Assembly (NCBI GenBank): GCA_910576895.1
Contig: CAJTJZ010000028.1
Span: forward strand, 1-43,267
Length of the DNA: 43,267 bases
Reading direction: 5' to 3'
DNA from: an uncultured Lachnospiraceae bacterium
GTDB lineage: Bacteria; Bacillota; Clostridia; Lachnospirales; Lachnospiraceae
The notes beneath the pieces are model-generated. The model was given only the letters and a program-made list of their open reading frames with translations, was not told the origin of the DNA and searched no databases. Shown in pieces: positions 26,858 through 36,064 of the stretch (the first letter of the stretch is position 1; each line of letters opens with the position of its first letter). The translations under genes and the position numbers were made by a program.

Positions 26858-26954
26858 AGGAAAGGTGTAAAATAAGAGTATTTATTAGCCACATAGGGTA
26901 TAGGAAACCATTGTGGCTGATATTACCAGTGTTTCCACTGAAATATAACATTAA

Positions 26955-27272
26955 TTACTGATTGATTTTTTCTATATATCCTTTTGTAATTCTTGTTTTA
27001 ATTTTAGTTTTGTTAGATACATGAATCAGCTTGCCAGTTAAATTGTTTCTCTTTTCTTTGCTTGGAATATAGGTACTATCAATATAAAATCCTTCAAAAA
27101 GTTTGATGGTCACATCTGTATCTGAACTAGCACTTTTCAGTGCTTGTGTAATTACATTTTCCAAGCCTTCCATAACAATCTTGACCATTGGTGTATTCAC
27201 ATTAGAAATATCAGCAACGGCTTGGATTAATTCATGTTTGAAATATTTTTGAACATTTCTATTATTTTTCAC
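26955..27272 (-). CDS. HU-family DNA-binding protein
   Basis: A 105-aa histone-like protein starting at GTG after GAGGAGGTGTCATT. HU layout: helices HELIQAVADISNVNTPMVK and MEGLENVITQALKSA, strands VTIKLFEGFYIDSTYIPSKE and a C-terminal basic part. The DNA-clasping arm is poorly conserved (KRNNLTGKLIHVSNKTK) but has the expected basic pattern. It directly follows the RNA polymerase-like gene, as yonN (an HU protein) lies beside yonO in SPbeta. It likely compacts or bends phage DNA. Confidence 0.88.
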   Translation of the reverse strand: MKNNRNVQKYFKHELIQAVADISNVNTPMVKIVMEGLENVITQALKSASSDTDVTIKLFEGFYIDSTYIPSKEKRNNLTGKLIHVSNKTKIKTRITKGYIEKINQ

Positions 27273-27310
27273 AATGACACCTCCTCGCCTATAGTATGTT
27301 CTCCTATATG

Positions 27311-27389
27311 CCTTATTTTGAAATTTTAAAATCGCCTTATTTTAAGGACATTTTTTGTTTTTCTTTTTTAGAAATATCCTTAAAATAAG
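27311..27389. promoter_or_regulatory. Inverted-repeat site between polymerase and HU genes
   Basis: A perfect 13-bp inverted repeat (CTTATTTTAAGGA at 27336-27348, complement at 27377-27389), plus a further half-site CCTTATTTTGAA at 27311. It lies in the 130-bp gap before the packaging/head operon. It could be an operator or part of a phage-specific promoter; no T run follows, so a simple terminator is less likely. Confidence 0.5.
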
Positions 27390-27404
27390 TGTATTTTTGA
27401 TTTG

Positions 27405-30236
27405 CTAACATCTTATTTTTCTCATCAATTTTTTTTGATATTCATTACGATATTCTTTTCTACAATCTTCACATCTGCAAGATCGTCTATCATTCACAGA
27501 TACAGAAATCCATTCACCACAATCTACACATTGAATAGATTTTGTTTTAGGCTTGATATGATTACTTAAATTCTGATAAATAATATCTCCATAGCAATTC
27601 CATAACAGCATTTTGTATTTATTTGGTTTGATATCATATAAAAATTTAACAAGAATATCTACAATCTCATATGGCTCATATCCAAATTTAGATAATTCTT
27701 CTTTTGATTTCTTAATAATTTCTATAAACATTATTTTTTTTCTTAGTTCCGAATTTGATAATAACTTTCCATGTAATTTCTCAATCCCATAGTAATTAAT
27801 TTTGCAATAGTAGTTTTTACTTAATTCTAAATATTTTAAAATCAAGGGATCGCTATTTTTTTCATCAATTCTTCCATTATGTAAAAAATTAACATTACAT
27901 TCTATTTTTGGATTTGACATTAATAAAGTAGAATCAACTTGTCCTAATCCAATTTTTCTACAATTTATTCTAGGATTTATGATTAAAGATTCTAATTTAT
28001 TAACAAAACTTTTATTACTGTCTGCAACTTGATAATTTTCTTTATCCTTAGCATATAAAAAGAAATGGGGGACATTTTCTTTTACAAGTTCCTTAATTTT
28101 ATCATGAATTTCTTTTGGTCTTTCTGGCTTGTATAACGTTTTAGCGTAATCAATAACGAAGTTATTCTCCATACATAATAGTTTAATTATGTTAATGGCA
28201 TCCTTTTTTTCTGATTTAGAACCAGATAGGAATATTTCACTATTCCAAATTTTTGATATATCATTACTATAGATACCAATATTACCACCAACAAAAGCAG
28301 CACATAATCCGTCATATAAAGCTTGTTTTGTTAATATTACAGGGTTAGCCTTTCGCATATTATAATAGAGTGGCACAATATCTTTCATATTTCTTTCTGC
28401 AATTTTAATAAATTTTCTATCAGAAACTACTAAGCTAGTATCCCCGTCCACATCACATTGAATAATTTTAGTAATTAAGTCATGGGTACTAGTATAAAGA
28501 GCATCAGTAGGAAACCATTCTCTTAATTCCTTTTGCTTTTTAGTATCCTTATATGCCTGATTTTTTCTAATAGCGTGTTCTCGATATAAGTGTGGACTAC
28601 GCAAACAATCTAATTTCTCTGATTTTCTAAATAGCCAACAAAAAACTTCTCCATCTGCTAATAATCCTTTTGGATTCTTAATCTCTCCGAACCAATATTC
28701 ACAAGCTGCATAAAAATCTGGCAAGAGAAACGTATATTTTCCATCAATTTTTAATTTACCTGCCTTATATCCTTTTACCATGCTATCTTTTATATCTTTC
28801 AAAATTGATTTTATAGAACTATCATTCAAAAGATTTGGATATAATTCTATGCATTTTTGAAAGGCTGTTTTATTTTCATTATAAGGGGAAAGACCAAAAG
28901 CTTTTTGCATATTTTCTACAGAATCACAAAGAGAAGATAAGGTAGTATTGGATGTTTGAATGATTTGTTCTATTTCTTTCTTTGTTATATCCGTTAGTGT
29001 TTGAAGCATTTGATAATTAATCGTAGCATTTGGTATTCTATTTTCCTCCATATTTGTTTGTCCAGCAGAACAGCCATATTGCTTATAAAATTCTTTGTAT
29101 TGTTCCCACGAAGCGTAATATTTCCACATTTTACATTGACTTTTGGTAAAAATAACTTGGATATCCTCTGCAATCACATCATGTTCTTTTCCATAAATAT
29201 CTCTGACGATAGGAGAGTAGTTATTAACTTTTATAAACTTCTTGTAATCAAAGACACCTAGAAGTCCTTTAATCCATGGCAAACGTATCATTTTATTTTT
29301 TTGCTTTATTCCAAAAGCATAAGGTAGTATCATTCCTGCCCCATCGGTATGAGGAATTGGAACATAATCAGAAATCCTCTTGATAGAGTAATCCGTATCA
29401 TCAATGAGATCATATGTTCCATATACTTGTGTTTCAAAATCATCCATTACGATTGTTTTATCAATGTCAAATTCATTCCAGATATCCGTAGCGGAATTAG
29501 TTAAAGCTAAATATGCTAGATATTTGTTTGGATTGCAGCCACCTTTGGCATTGATACTAGCAACAGTTAAACCACACATAATTGTTTTCTCGTATTGATT
29601 CCAGACAGATTCTTTTATAAAGACGCATTTTTTTTGTCTTATTTGTCCAGCAGAAGAAGTGAAATATCTATATTTTTCACCTTTGTACATAAAGCCGAAC
29701 TTTATCAAATCTTCTATAATAGAAAAATAATAAGTTTGAACCACCATAAAATCTTCGGTAAGTTCATTTTGTTTTGCACCAATTATACGAGTGAGAGAAG
29801 AATCAAACACAGAAATGATATTGGTATCAGAAATTTTAGCTTCCCTTAGTTGTCTTATATGGTGCTTCCCATTACTTTTCATATTTTCTTGCACTTTGTT
29901 TTTTAAAATATGTAATAGGGCATCTTTGCTATGTTTTATTTTTTTATTCTTATACGAAATCCAATGTTGATAGTTATGATAAGATTCTGCTAAAGTATAA
30001 ATTTCTGTTTCCTTATCTTTGCAATTAGAGTAATCATATTGTTTCGATAGGATAAGAGATAGATTTGTATCGTTAATTCCATATTTTTCTAATTCCTTTG
30101 AAATATTCTTCACTTTTTTTGTAAGCTCCTTACGTTCCATACGGAGCTTATGATGTAGCCAATGAAGATGTGCTTCCTGATTGGAATAAAAATTTCCTGT
30201 ATCAACAGAATATACAAAAATGATTTTATCAAGCAT
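27405..30236 (-). CDS. Single-chain DNA-dependent RNA polymerase-like protein (YonO/QDE-1 type)
   Basis: 943 aa, starting at MLDKIIFVYSVD after GGAGGGATACCCT. The catalytic signature is plain: QCDVDGDTSLVVSD, with Asp595, Asp597 and Asp599 forming the D-x-D-G-D magnesium site of two-barrel polymerases. Upstream, LRSPHLYREHAIRKNQ (residues ~545-560) mirrors the basic segment that precedes this motif in YonO and eukaryotic RdRPs. It ends in a zinc ribbon (CVDCGEW...CRCEDC). A neighbouring HU gene matches SPbeta yonN-yonO. YonO is a DNA-dependent RNA polymerase for SPbeta late genes; the same role is inferred here. Confidence 0.85.
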   Translation of the reverse strand: MLDKIIFVYSVDTGNFYSNQEAHLHWLHHKLRMERKELTKKVKNISKELEKYGINDTNLSLILSKQYDYSNCKDKETEIYTLAESYHNYQHWISYKNKKIKHSKDALLHILKNKVQENMKSNGKHHIRQLREAKISDTNIISVFDSSLTRIIGAKQNELTEDFMVVQTYYFSIIEDLIKFGFMYKGEKYRYFTSSAGQIRQKKCVFIKESVWNQYEKTIMCGLTVASINAKGGCNPNKYLAYLALTNSATDIWNEFDIDKTIVMDDFETQVYGTYDLIDDTDYSIKRISDYVPIPHTDGAGMILPYAFGIKQKNKMIRLPWIKGLLGVFDYKKFIKVNNYSPIVRDIYGKEHDVIAEDIQVIFTKSQCKMWKYYASWEQYKEFYKQYGCSAGQTNMEENRIPNATINYQMLQTLTDITKKEIEQIIQTSNTTLSSLCDSVENMQKAFGLSPYNENKTAFQKCIELYPNLLNDSSIKSILKDIKDSMVKGYKAGKLKIDGKYTFLLPDFYAACEYWFGEIKNPKGLLADGEVFCWLFRKSEKLDCLRSPHLYREHAIRKNQAYKDTKKQKELREWFPTDALYTSTHDLITKIIQCDVDGDTSLVVSDRKFIKIAERNMKDIVPLYYNMRKANPVILTKQALYDGLCAAFVGGNIGIYSNDISKIWNSEIFLSGSKSEKKDAINIIKLLCMENNFVIDYAKTLYKPERPKEIHDKIKELVKENVPHFFLYAKDKENYQVADSNKSFVNKLESLIINPRINCRKIGLGQVDSTLLMSNPKIECNVNFLHNGRIDEKNSDPLILKYLELSKNYYCKINYYGIEKLHGKLLSNSELRKKIMFIEIIKKSKEELSKFGYEPYEIVDILVKFLYDIKPNKYKMLLWNCYGDIIYQNLSNHIKPKTKSIQCVDCGEWISVSVNDRRSCRCEDCRKEYRNEYQKKLMRKIRC

Positions 30237-30257
30237 AGGGTATCCCTCCAATAGTAT

Positions 30258-30291
30258 CTTGCTAGTATTCATATACCACAACACTAGCAAG
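30258..30291 (-). promoter_or_regulatory. Leader hairpin before the polymerase gene
   Basis: Perfect 9-bp stem CTTGCTAGT/ACTAGCAAG with a 16-nt loop, ending about 12 nt before the polymerase ribosome site. It could be an operator or an RNA hairpin limiting expression. A separate palindrome (TAACATTA/TAATGTTA) lies at 30301-30323. Confidence 0.5.
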
Positions 30292-30354
30292 ATTGATGTT
30301 TAACATTATTAAATTTAATGTTATCTTTTAATAATTTTTCTTGTAACTCTCTTT

Positions 30355-30582
30355 TTAATTTTGAAATTCACCATTCTTCTTATAAGATGAATATTTTATA
30401 ATGTTATCTAATATTTTTTTTATTTTCCCATCTGCAATGTTAGCATCATATCCATTTAAATAAGCAATAATTTCACTTGCTCTTTTATCTGCTTTTGTCA
30501 TACATATAGGAATACCATCTACGGATATGACTGTTTTATAGGTAGAATTGTATTGTTTTACTCTTGTCTTTGTAATATTCAT
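30355..30582 (-). CDS. Small basic phage protein
   Basis: A 75-aa protein, MNITKTRVKQYNSTYKTV..., after AATAAGGAGACATTTATT. A beta-strand pair (YKTVISVDGIPICMTKA) and a C-terminal helix (DGKIKKILDNIIKY) are visible. Located between the antirepressor and the polymerase genes. Not recognised; perhaps a regulator. Confidence 0.65.
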   Translation of the reverse strand: MNITKTRVKQYNSTYKTVISVDGIPICMTKADKRASEIIAYLNGYDANIADGKIKKILDNIIKYSSYKKNGEFQN

Positions 30583-30655
30583 AATAAATGTCTCCTTATT
30601 ATTTTTATAAAGTTTACATTCCATTACTGCACAGTTTCAATTATTATCTAACTAT

Positions 30656-32185
30656 TTAATTTACACTATCAATTCCATTCATCATTTTATCTAATATTTT
30701 TGTGGCTGCTTTGGATAATTCATCAAAATATTCTATAAGATCCATAGCATAGGTAACGGAAATACCTACTTCTTCTTTATAGATGCGTTTAGCAGCTTGC
30801 AGGTCATATTCTTTTCCAATTGTTTTTAAAATAATATGATATAAATATCTATGTTCCCAACCAAATGCATCTAAAATCCTTTCTATTTTATGATTATTAT
30901 TATAAAACCAATTATTTGATTTCTTAACTTTAGCTATTTTATTTTTAACCTTTGGTATTGGAGTAGAAGAAGTATAGCATTTATCCTTAGTAGTTTGATA
31001 TTGTTCCGAGTGCTGCTTTGGTGTTTTTACTCTATATTTTTCTGGCAAAAAAGCGGCAGCCAATACATCCTTTGCTTTTAATTGATATTTTACCAGTTTA
31101 TCAACCAGTTCTGGATTATTCTCTTTCATGTTTGGCGTGATGGAGATTTTAGCAAGCCAGAGTGGTATGTAATCAAGTTGAAGGCATAAAACATCTTTGT
31201 TGGCATTACCTGTTCCCAAGGGGTGAAATTTAACCCCTTGACTTAAAACTAAATCATCTTGTATTTTCTTTCTCTCGTTCCTTGTCTGGTCTTTAGTTAA
31301 TCCTAGTCCATCACATATCCATCTTACCCCTGCCCATATAACTCCATTCCTATCTTGTGCTGCGATAACTGTGTCACCAAACATATTAACTTCCTTTACT
31401 GTTAAATCTGTCTTGTTCGCTTTGACACTTTTTAATGTACCAGTTTTTGATGGTTTAAAAAGATTCTCCTGTTCTAATTTTTCAAAATATTCCCTTGCCT
31501 GTTTTGCACGTTCAGTCTTTTCTTGCATAGACAACTTCTTAGCAAAATTGGCTGTAAGTTTTAAACTTGCTATAAGATTAAGTTTACCATTACATTCCTT
31601 TTTATAAACCAATGGGAAATAATCTACATTTTTTTCTACAAATGAATTATTAATAATATTTGTTCTTATCCATTCTGCAAATTGGTTTTCTCCCAGCTCT
31701 AAAAATTCATATAATTTCTTTGCTTCTACCATGCCATCCGAATCAATTTCCAAAACAGTTTCAATAGACGGTTTAAGGAATTGCTGCTGATTTTTATTAT
31801 CTATAAAACAGTTATCATTATCTAAAAACTTTGCAAAGAGCTGAACACCACTTTCTGTTAAGAAATATGTTTTAAAATTAATGCAAGGAGCTTCATTTTT
31901 TGTTTCTAATTTTTCCCAATCAAGATCAAACATATAATAATCTTCACCATATTTAAAATAATCTTTTCCTTTATATTTTCTAAATCTGTAAAGTAGTTTC
32001 TCACGTGAAATACCGAATACTTCTGCAATCTGATTTATCATTACAACTTTCTTACCATGATATACAAGAGGTTCTAAATAGTAAATAGTTGTAAAAATTT
32101 CATTCCAAATGTCATTCTTGCTTTGTAAATGTTTGTTTTCAAATAATTTCTTTGTTATACATTCATTTACTGTATATTCCTTCAT
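30656..32185 (-). CDS. Composite antirepressor: ORF6N + AntA + P22_AR_N
   Basis: A 509-aa protein with three phage regulatory domains in a row. Residues ~40-120 are ORF6N-like (VYHGKKVVMINQIAEVFGIS, then YYMFDLDW). Residues ~150-236 are AntA-like (MVEAKKLYEFLELGENQF, EWIRTNIINN, LKLTANFAKKLSMQ, REYFEKLEQ). Residues ~266-380 are P22_AR_N-like (NMFGDTVIAAQDRNGVIWAG, YIPLWLAKISITPNM). The start is one of two adjacent ATGs after GGAAAAGGTAGAAATT; the longer frame runs into palindromic repeats. It likely counters a repressor to favour induction. Confidence 0.88.
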   Translation of the reverse strand: MKEYTVNECITKKLFENKHLQSKNDIWNEIFTTIYYLEPLVYHGKKVVMINQIAEVFGISREKLLYRFRKYKGKDYFKYGEDYYMFDLDWEKLETKNEAPCINFKTYFLTESGVQLFAKFLDNDNCFIDNKNQQQFLKPSIETVLEIDSDGMVEAKKLYEFLELGENQFAEWIRTNIINNSFVEKNVDYFPLVYKKECNGKLNLIASLKLTANFAKKLSMQEKTERAKQAREYFEKLEQENLFKPSKTGTLKSVKANKTDLTVKEVNMFGDTVIAAQDRNGVIWAGVRWICDGLGLTKDQTRNERKKIQDDLVLSQGVKFHPLGTGNANKDVLCLQLDYIPLWLAKISITPNMKENNPELVDKLVKYQLKAKDVLAAAFLPEKYRVKTPKQHSEQYQTTKDKCYTSSTPIPKVKNKIAKVKKSNNWFYNNNHKIERILDAFGWEHRYLYHIILKTIGKEYDLQAAKRIYKEEVGISVTYAMDLIEYFDELSKAATKILDKMMNGIDSVN

Positions 32186-32246
32186 CATAATTTCTACCTT
32201 TTCCTTTCTGTTAGAATATTTTGTTTTGTTAATATGAAAACGGACA

Positions 32247-32450
32247 CGAGCTTGCGAGTGTACGTGCTTTAACCCCCTTGAGGGGTGTGCCGAATGAGCT
32301 TGCGAATGAGGTAAAGCAAGGGTGTTTATGATAGGATATTCATAGTATTTATTAATCAAGGATAATCATTAAATAATTTATTTATAAAAATTAAGGCTTA
32401 ATAAATACTATGATATAATAAATAATAAGGCTGACGCACTCGCAAGCTCG
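32247..32450. repeat. Three short GAGCTTGCGA-type repeats
   Basis: CGAGCTTGCGAGTG (32247-32260), TGAGCTTGCGAATG (32295-32308) and the reverse complement CACTCGCAAGCTCG (32437-32450). They are GC-rich against an AT-rich background, resemble REP-like palindromic units, and flank the 5' side of the antirepressor gene. Confidence 0.65.
32341..32412. promoter_or_regulatory. 15-bp perfect inverted repeat upstream of the antirepressor
   Basis: CATAGTATTTATTAA at 32341-32355 and its exact complement at 32398-32412, separated by 42 nt of AT-rich DNA. Located about 155 bp before the antirepressor start. A repressor site or an RNA hairpin are both possible. Confidence 0.55.
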
Positions 32451-32541
32451 TTTGTCGTACTGTTTCGCTATCGCTCAACAGTACCTATTGTAAAATATGA
32501 AAAAAGTGTCATATTGAAAATAGAACTTTTGCCATATCAAA

Positions 32542-32617
32542 ACGGTTCACTTTTTATCCGGTATATAATATGATTACTATTCTTCTTTTTATTATACCGG
32601 ATTAAAAAGTGAACCGT
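32542..32617. promoter_or_regulatory. Long inverted repeat after the 481-aa gene
   Basis: Arms of 24-25 nt (32542-32565 and 32593-32617: ACGGTTCACTTTTTATCCGG and partner), one extra A in the right arm, 27-nt spacer. It lies 28 bp beyond the stop of the 481-aa gene and could end transcription, bind a dimeric protein or mark a mobile unit. No T tract follows on the minus strand. Confidence 0.6.
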
Positions 32618-32644
32618 ACATTTGTTCTGAATATTATTGATGCA

Positions 32645-34090
32645 CTACATAATTCCTTTTAATTCTGGTATATTATCTTTCGATTCTAATTCGGGTTCGC
32701 CAATCATAATCTGTATCAATTTATTTTGCACGTCTAAATAATTATCATGATATCTGTATGCAGTATCAAATGACTGAAACATTTTTTTAAAATCATCTTT
32801 ATAGTCAAAACCTAGTTGAAGCAATTCCTCTATTTCTGGTTGTTTTAATTGTTTTTTCACCCACTCTGCTTCCATTTTATCCACTTTTTTATTTGTCCTG
32901 TCGTATTCATTTTTCGTTCTATTCATGATTCTTCTTGCAAATCTTGAAGCTACTGCTTTCTTTTTATGAATCATTTCTTCATTTGTTAAATCCTGCATAA
33001 CTTCTTGTAACGCTTCATTGTCTACAAAAATTTGAATCTGTTTTCGATAACGAATCCAACCAAATTCATATAATTCATTGATTAGTTCACATACTCTATC
33101 GTAAAATTTTTTCTGCTGTTTCCGTTGGAAAATTGTTAATATTCGTTTGGCATTAAACTCTTTCAGAACTTTATGCTCTGTCTGCCTAATTATAACATCT
33201 TCATTTTTTGATGATGTGTGGCAATCTCCATTATTTGTAAAAATGCAATAATTTTTGTAATAATTTAAAGTTTTATATTCACTTTGTAATAAATCCAATA
33301 CTTTGAATATGACACTTTCTAATTCTGGCTTACATCTATAATAAAATTGATTTAACATTGCAGCAGTAAATCTTGGATTTATTTCTGCCAGTTCTTTTAA
33401 AGATATTTTTTTATAGTTTTTAGTGACCAATCCAACAAAACAAGATAATTCTTCAACATTTGTATATATAATATTTTCATTTTTTTGTAATAAATAATAA
33501 ACCATAATTGGCATTAGATGTTCTATATAAAATCCATTTTTACCTCTGCCATCTTCTTTTTCTATGTAATGTGGAATTTCAAATATATCTGCTATTTGTA
33601 TAGCAAACTGTTTTAAATCAGGTCTATTTTGAATATCTAAATATTGCTCTATGATTTCATCTGCTTTCCTTTTATTTTTTCCTTTTGATATTTTTTGTAA
33701 ATCTGTTATTAAGTTTCCTTCTCTATTTTTCATATTGAGATTTTTCACTCCAATAGTTTTGATAAGTTCTTTTCGTCCATTTAAAAATATTTGTCCAATT
33801 TCTGTTTTAGTTTTTATTGCAATTTCTGTAATATCTTTTGAATTTAGTATTGGAACATTAGATGTCAATTCATATGTTTTCTTTGTTTCAGAATTTTCTT
33901 GTTCATATGGTATGGTTACATTTATATAATCTGCAATAATATCATTAATAAGCAAATAAACATCTGCATCTGTTATGTTTCCTTCTTCTTGTTGCTGTAT
34001 AATTTCAAGTAATTGTTTCTTGTATGGATTATCTTTATCTAAATTCATGATACAATCCTTAATTTTGATTTTATTAGTACCAATTGACAT
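32645..34090 (-). CDS. Phage protein, unknown (481 aa)
   Basis: Starts MSIGTNKIKIKDCIMNLDKD after AAAGGATATAAAAAT. Mainly helical and charged. It has a mid-region with HYIEKEDGRGKNGFYIEHLM and a late block KKKAVASRFARRIMNRTKNEYDRTNKK that could contact nucleic acid. Alone upstream of the antirepressor and polymerase genes, next to the long gene-free AT-rich stretch. It could be a replication or regulatory protein, but I cannot assign a family. Confidence 0.7.
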   Translation of the reverse strand: MSIGTNKIKIKDCIMNLDKDNPYKKQLLEIIQQQEEGNITDADVYLLINDIIADYINVTIPYEQENSETKKTYELTSNVPILNSKDITEIAIKTKTEIGQIFLNGRKELIKTIGVKNLNMKNREGNLITDLQKISKGKNKRKADEIIEQYLDIQNRPDLKQFAIQIADIFEIPHYIEKEDGRGKNGFYIEHLMPIMVYYLLQKNENIIYTNVEELSCFVGLVTKNYKKISLKELAEINPRFTAAMLNQFYYRCKPELESVIFKVLDLLQSEYKTLNYYKNYCIFTNNGDCHTSSKNEDVIIRQTEHKVLKEFNAKRILTIFQRKQQKKFYDRVCELINELYEFGWIRYRKQIQIFVDNEALQEVMQDLTNEEMIHKKKAVASRFARRIMNRTKNEYDRTNKKVDKMEAEWVKKQLKQPEIEELLQLGFDYKDDFKKMFQSFDTAYRYHDNYLDVQNKLIQIMIGEPELESKDNIPELKGIM

Positions 34091-35608
34091 ATTTTTATAT
34101 CCTTTCTATCATTCTAGTTATTTTAAATCTTGTTGTTTTTAACCTGAAAATGATATATTTATTATACCATAATAGTAGCTAATTTGTAATACTAAAATGA
34201 AAAATATTCTTATTTTTTGTATAACTCGGAAGAAATAATAAAGTCTTAAATTAAATAAAAATTATTAATTTTCGGTGAAAATAAATATCGCCTAAAAATA
34301 AATGAAACGTATGATTTTATTTTGATTTTTTCGGTATAAAATAAAAATTTGACTTAGAAATAAAGCTATTTTGAGTTTTAAATTAGCAAGAAAATGAGAG
34401 TAAAAAAATAAACTGGAAAATAATTTGTTGGAAAGTAACCTGAAAATAAGGGTGTATTCCGAAAAGTATCCGAGAATAAAATAATTGTAAAATTAAAAGT
34501 TATTTCTAAATCCAGAAAAAATTGGTTAGGAATAGATGAAGCACACATTAATTAAAACCGAACATATTTTTGCTTTTTATATGTAAAATAGGGGGTATGG
34601 TGCTTTGAATGTGATATTTCACACTTTTATCACATTCAAATCGAACACATTTTCTATAGTATTTTATAATAAATGCAAACATATATTCTATTTTACTGTT
34701 ATCTATTTTTAGCTTTATTATAATCTGGCATGAGTTATTTTATTATTTTCTCGCACGCTTTTTTTATTTGTGTTTTTATATAAGCAAAAACAATAAATAG
34801 TATCAATTAATATTATTATTAATATCACATATCTACTTAATAGTCACATTAATATAGTATTAATACATCATAATTATTGATATATAATAGTGATAATAAA
34901 AAACAATAGTAACGATAGTAGTAATACTAGTACAGACATTACCAATAATAATAGTATTAATAATAGTAATAACAAAAATATTATTATTAATAAAGGTAAT
35001 AATAAAATTAATAATAGTAATAATAAAGCTAATAATAACAATAAAATTAATATCAATAATAACAGTAATAGTAATGCCAATAATAGTAGTACCAACAGGA
35101 GCAACAACATATATTTGTAATTAGCAATAATAATATTAACATTTACAGTAATATTAATAACAACAGTAATATTAACAATAATAGCAATAGTAATAACAGT
35201 AACAATAATAAAATTAGCAGCAACAACAAAAACAATAATAGCAGCACTGGCAACCTATAACATACCTACAAACACATCTTTACAATACATTTAATAATAC
35301 ATCTAATAATCCAGCATTATAATATATCCTATTCTTACTATTCCTACAGTACATCCAATACATCTAATCCTACAATATATCTATCCAGCTCCAATATTTA
35401 AAATATATCCATAATATACCCATAATCTATCCAATACCATATAATCAATCAATAATCTATAAAATAATCTATAAATATATAATACCCTTAAAACGCCGTT
35501 AAATGTCTAAATAAGCCTTTAAAATGTATTAGTCTATTTGCATAATAATGCATAATAAGTAAATATAAAAAAGAGCAGCTACGTAATAGTAACTACTCTT
35601 TTAAAATA
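34091..35608. other. 1.5-kb gene-free, AT-rich region
   Basis: No credible gene: open frames here are poly-Asn or poly-Leu artefacts. The first 750 bp are AT-rich with no clear repeats; 34870-35240 is a degenerate AAT/AAC/AGT-type trinucleotide tract, and 35260-35490 is A/C-rich, very G-poor and built of degenerate ATCTAAT/ATCCAAT-like units. A small hairpin (AAAAAAGAGCAGCTAC with later GTAACTACTC-type matches) lies near 35570-35600. It may hold a replication origin or be an expanded low-complexity tract. Confidence 0.5.
34870..35240 (+). repeat. Degenerate trinucleotide tract (AAT/AAC/AGT)
   Basis: About 370 bp made almost wholly of AAT, AAC, AGT and ATT triplets with very few G or C. In one frame it reads as poly-Asn/Ser/Ile, in reverse as poly-Leu; no ribosome site supports translation. 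Likely slippage-derived. Confidence 0.8.
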
Positions 35609-35782
35609 TTAGTTTACATTTATTTTATCTTTTACAGCTTGTACAATAAATCCATTAATACTTTTTGCTCCTGTATTTAGTATTTCTTCTTTTGTACCTT
35701 TAGGAAATCGCACTAAAATTTTATCATAATTTTCTTTTTCCCATTTTGTTGTTACCTTTATATGTGCTTTAGATGTTTTCTT
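35609..35782 (-). pseudogene. Ribbon-helix-helix protein lacking a start codon
   Basis: The frame reads KKTSKAHIKVTTKWEKENYD then KILVRFPKGTKEEILNTG and SINGFIVQAVKDKI, a clear Arc/ribbon-helix-helix regulator. No ATG, GTG or TTG precedes the domain in frame; instead it follows directly after the in-frame stop of the YafQ-like toxin gene (35783-35785). So it is either a truncated remnant joined to the toxin by deletion, or is reached only by stop readthrough or a rare start. It probably once was an antitoxin or autoregulator. Confidence 0.7.
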
Positions 35783-36064
35783 TTATTCCCTAAACAAGTC
35801 CGAGTGTGTTCCTGTATTGATTAGAGTTAAAACTAGCACATCTTCTTCTATCAGATATACCAATAGCCAATCAGGTTGAATATGACATTCTCTATATTTT
35901 GACATTTTCCCTTTTAATTGATGGTCTTGGTATTTTTCTTCTAATGGGATTCTATTCTTTAATTTTTCAACAACATTTTCCAGTAAAGATATATCTAATC
36001 CTCTTTTTGCCGCTAATTTCAATCCCTTCTTGAATTTACTAGAATATTTAACTTCAAGTTTCAT
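35783..36064 (-). CDS. YafQ/RelE-type mRNA interferase toxin
   Basis: A 93-aa basic protein of the YafQ family: MKLEVKYSSKFKKGLKLAAK, LLENVVEKLKNRIPLEEKY, then DHQLKGKMSKYRECHIQPDW and LLVYLIEEDVLVLTLINTG followed by a conserved terminal HSDLF. The 'yrechi.pDwllvY' block holds the His and Asp of YafQ-type nucleases, which cut mRNA on the ribosome. It overlaps the antitoxin gene by 11 bp, typical of coupled toxin-antitoxin genes. Confidence 0.9.
   Translation of the reverse strand: MKLEVKYSSKFKKGLKLAAKRGLDISLLENVVEKLKNRIPLEEKYQDHQLKGKMSKYRECHIQPDWLLVYLIEEDVLVLTLINTGTHSDLFRE

Noticed and set aside
26794..26892. Membrane-anchored form of the 83-aa protein
   Set aside because: The extra hydrophobic segment is encoded by the HU terminator hairpin.
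34874..35120. Poly-Leu (minus) and poly-Asn/Ser (plus) open frames
   Set aside because: Products of the AAT/AAC triplet tract; no ribosome site and no normal amino-acid use.
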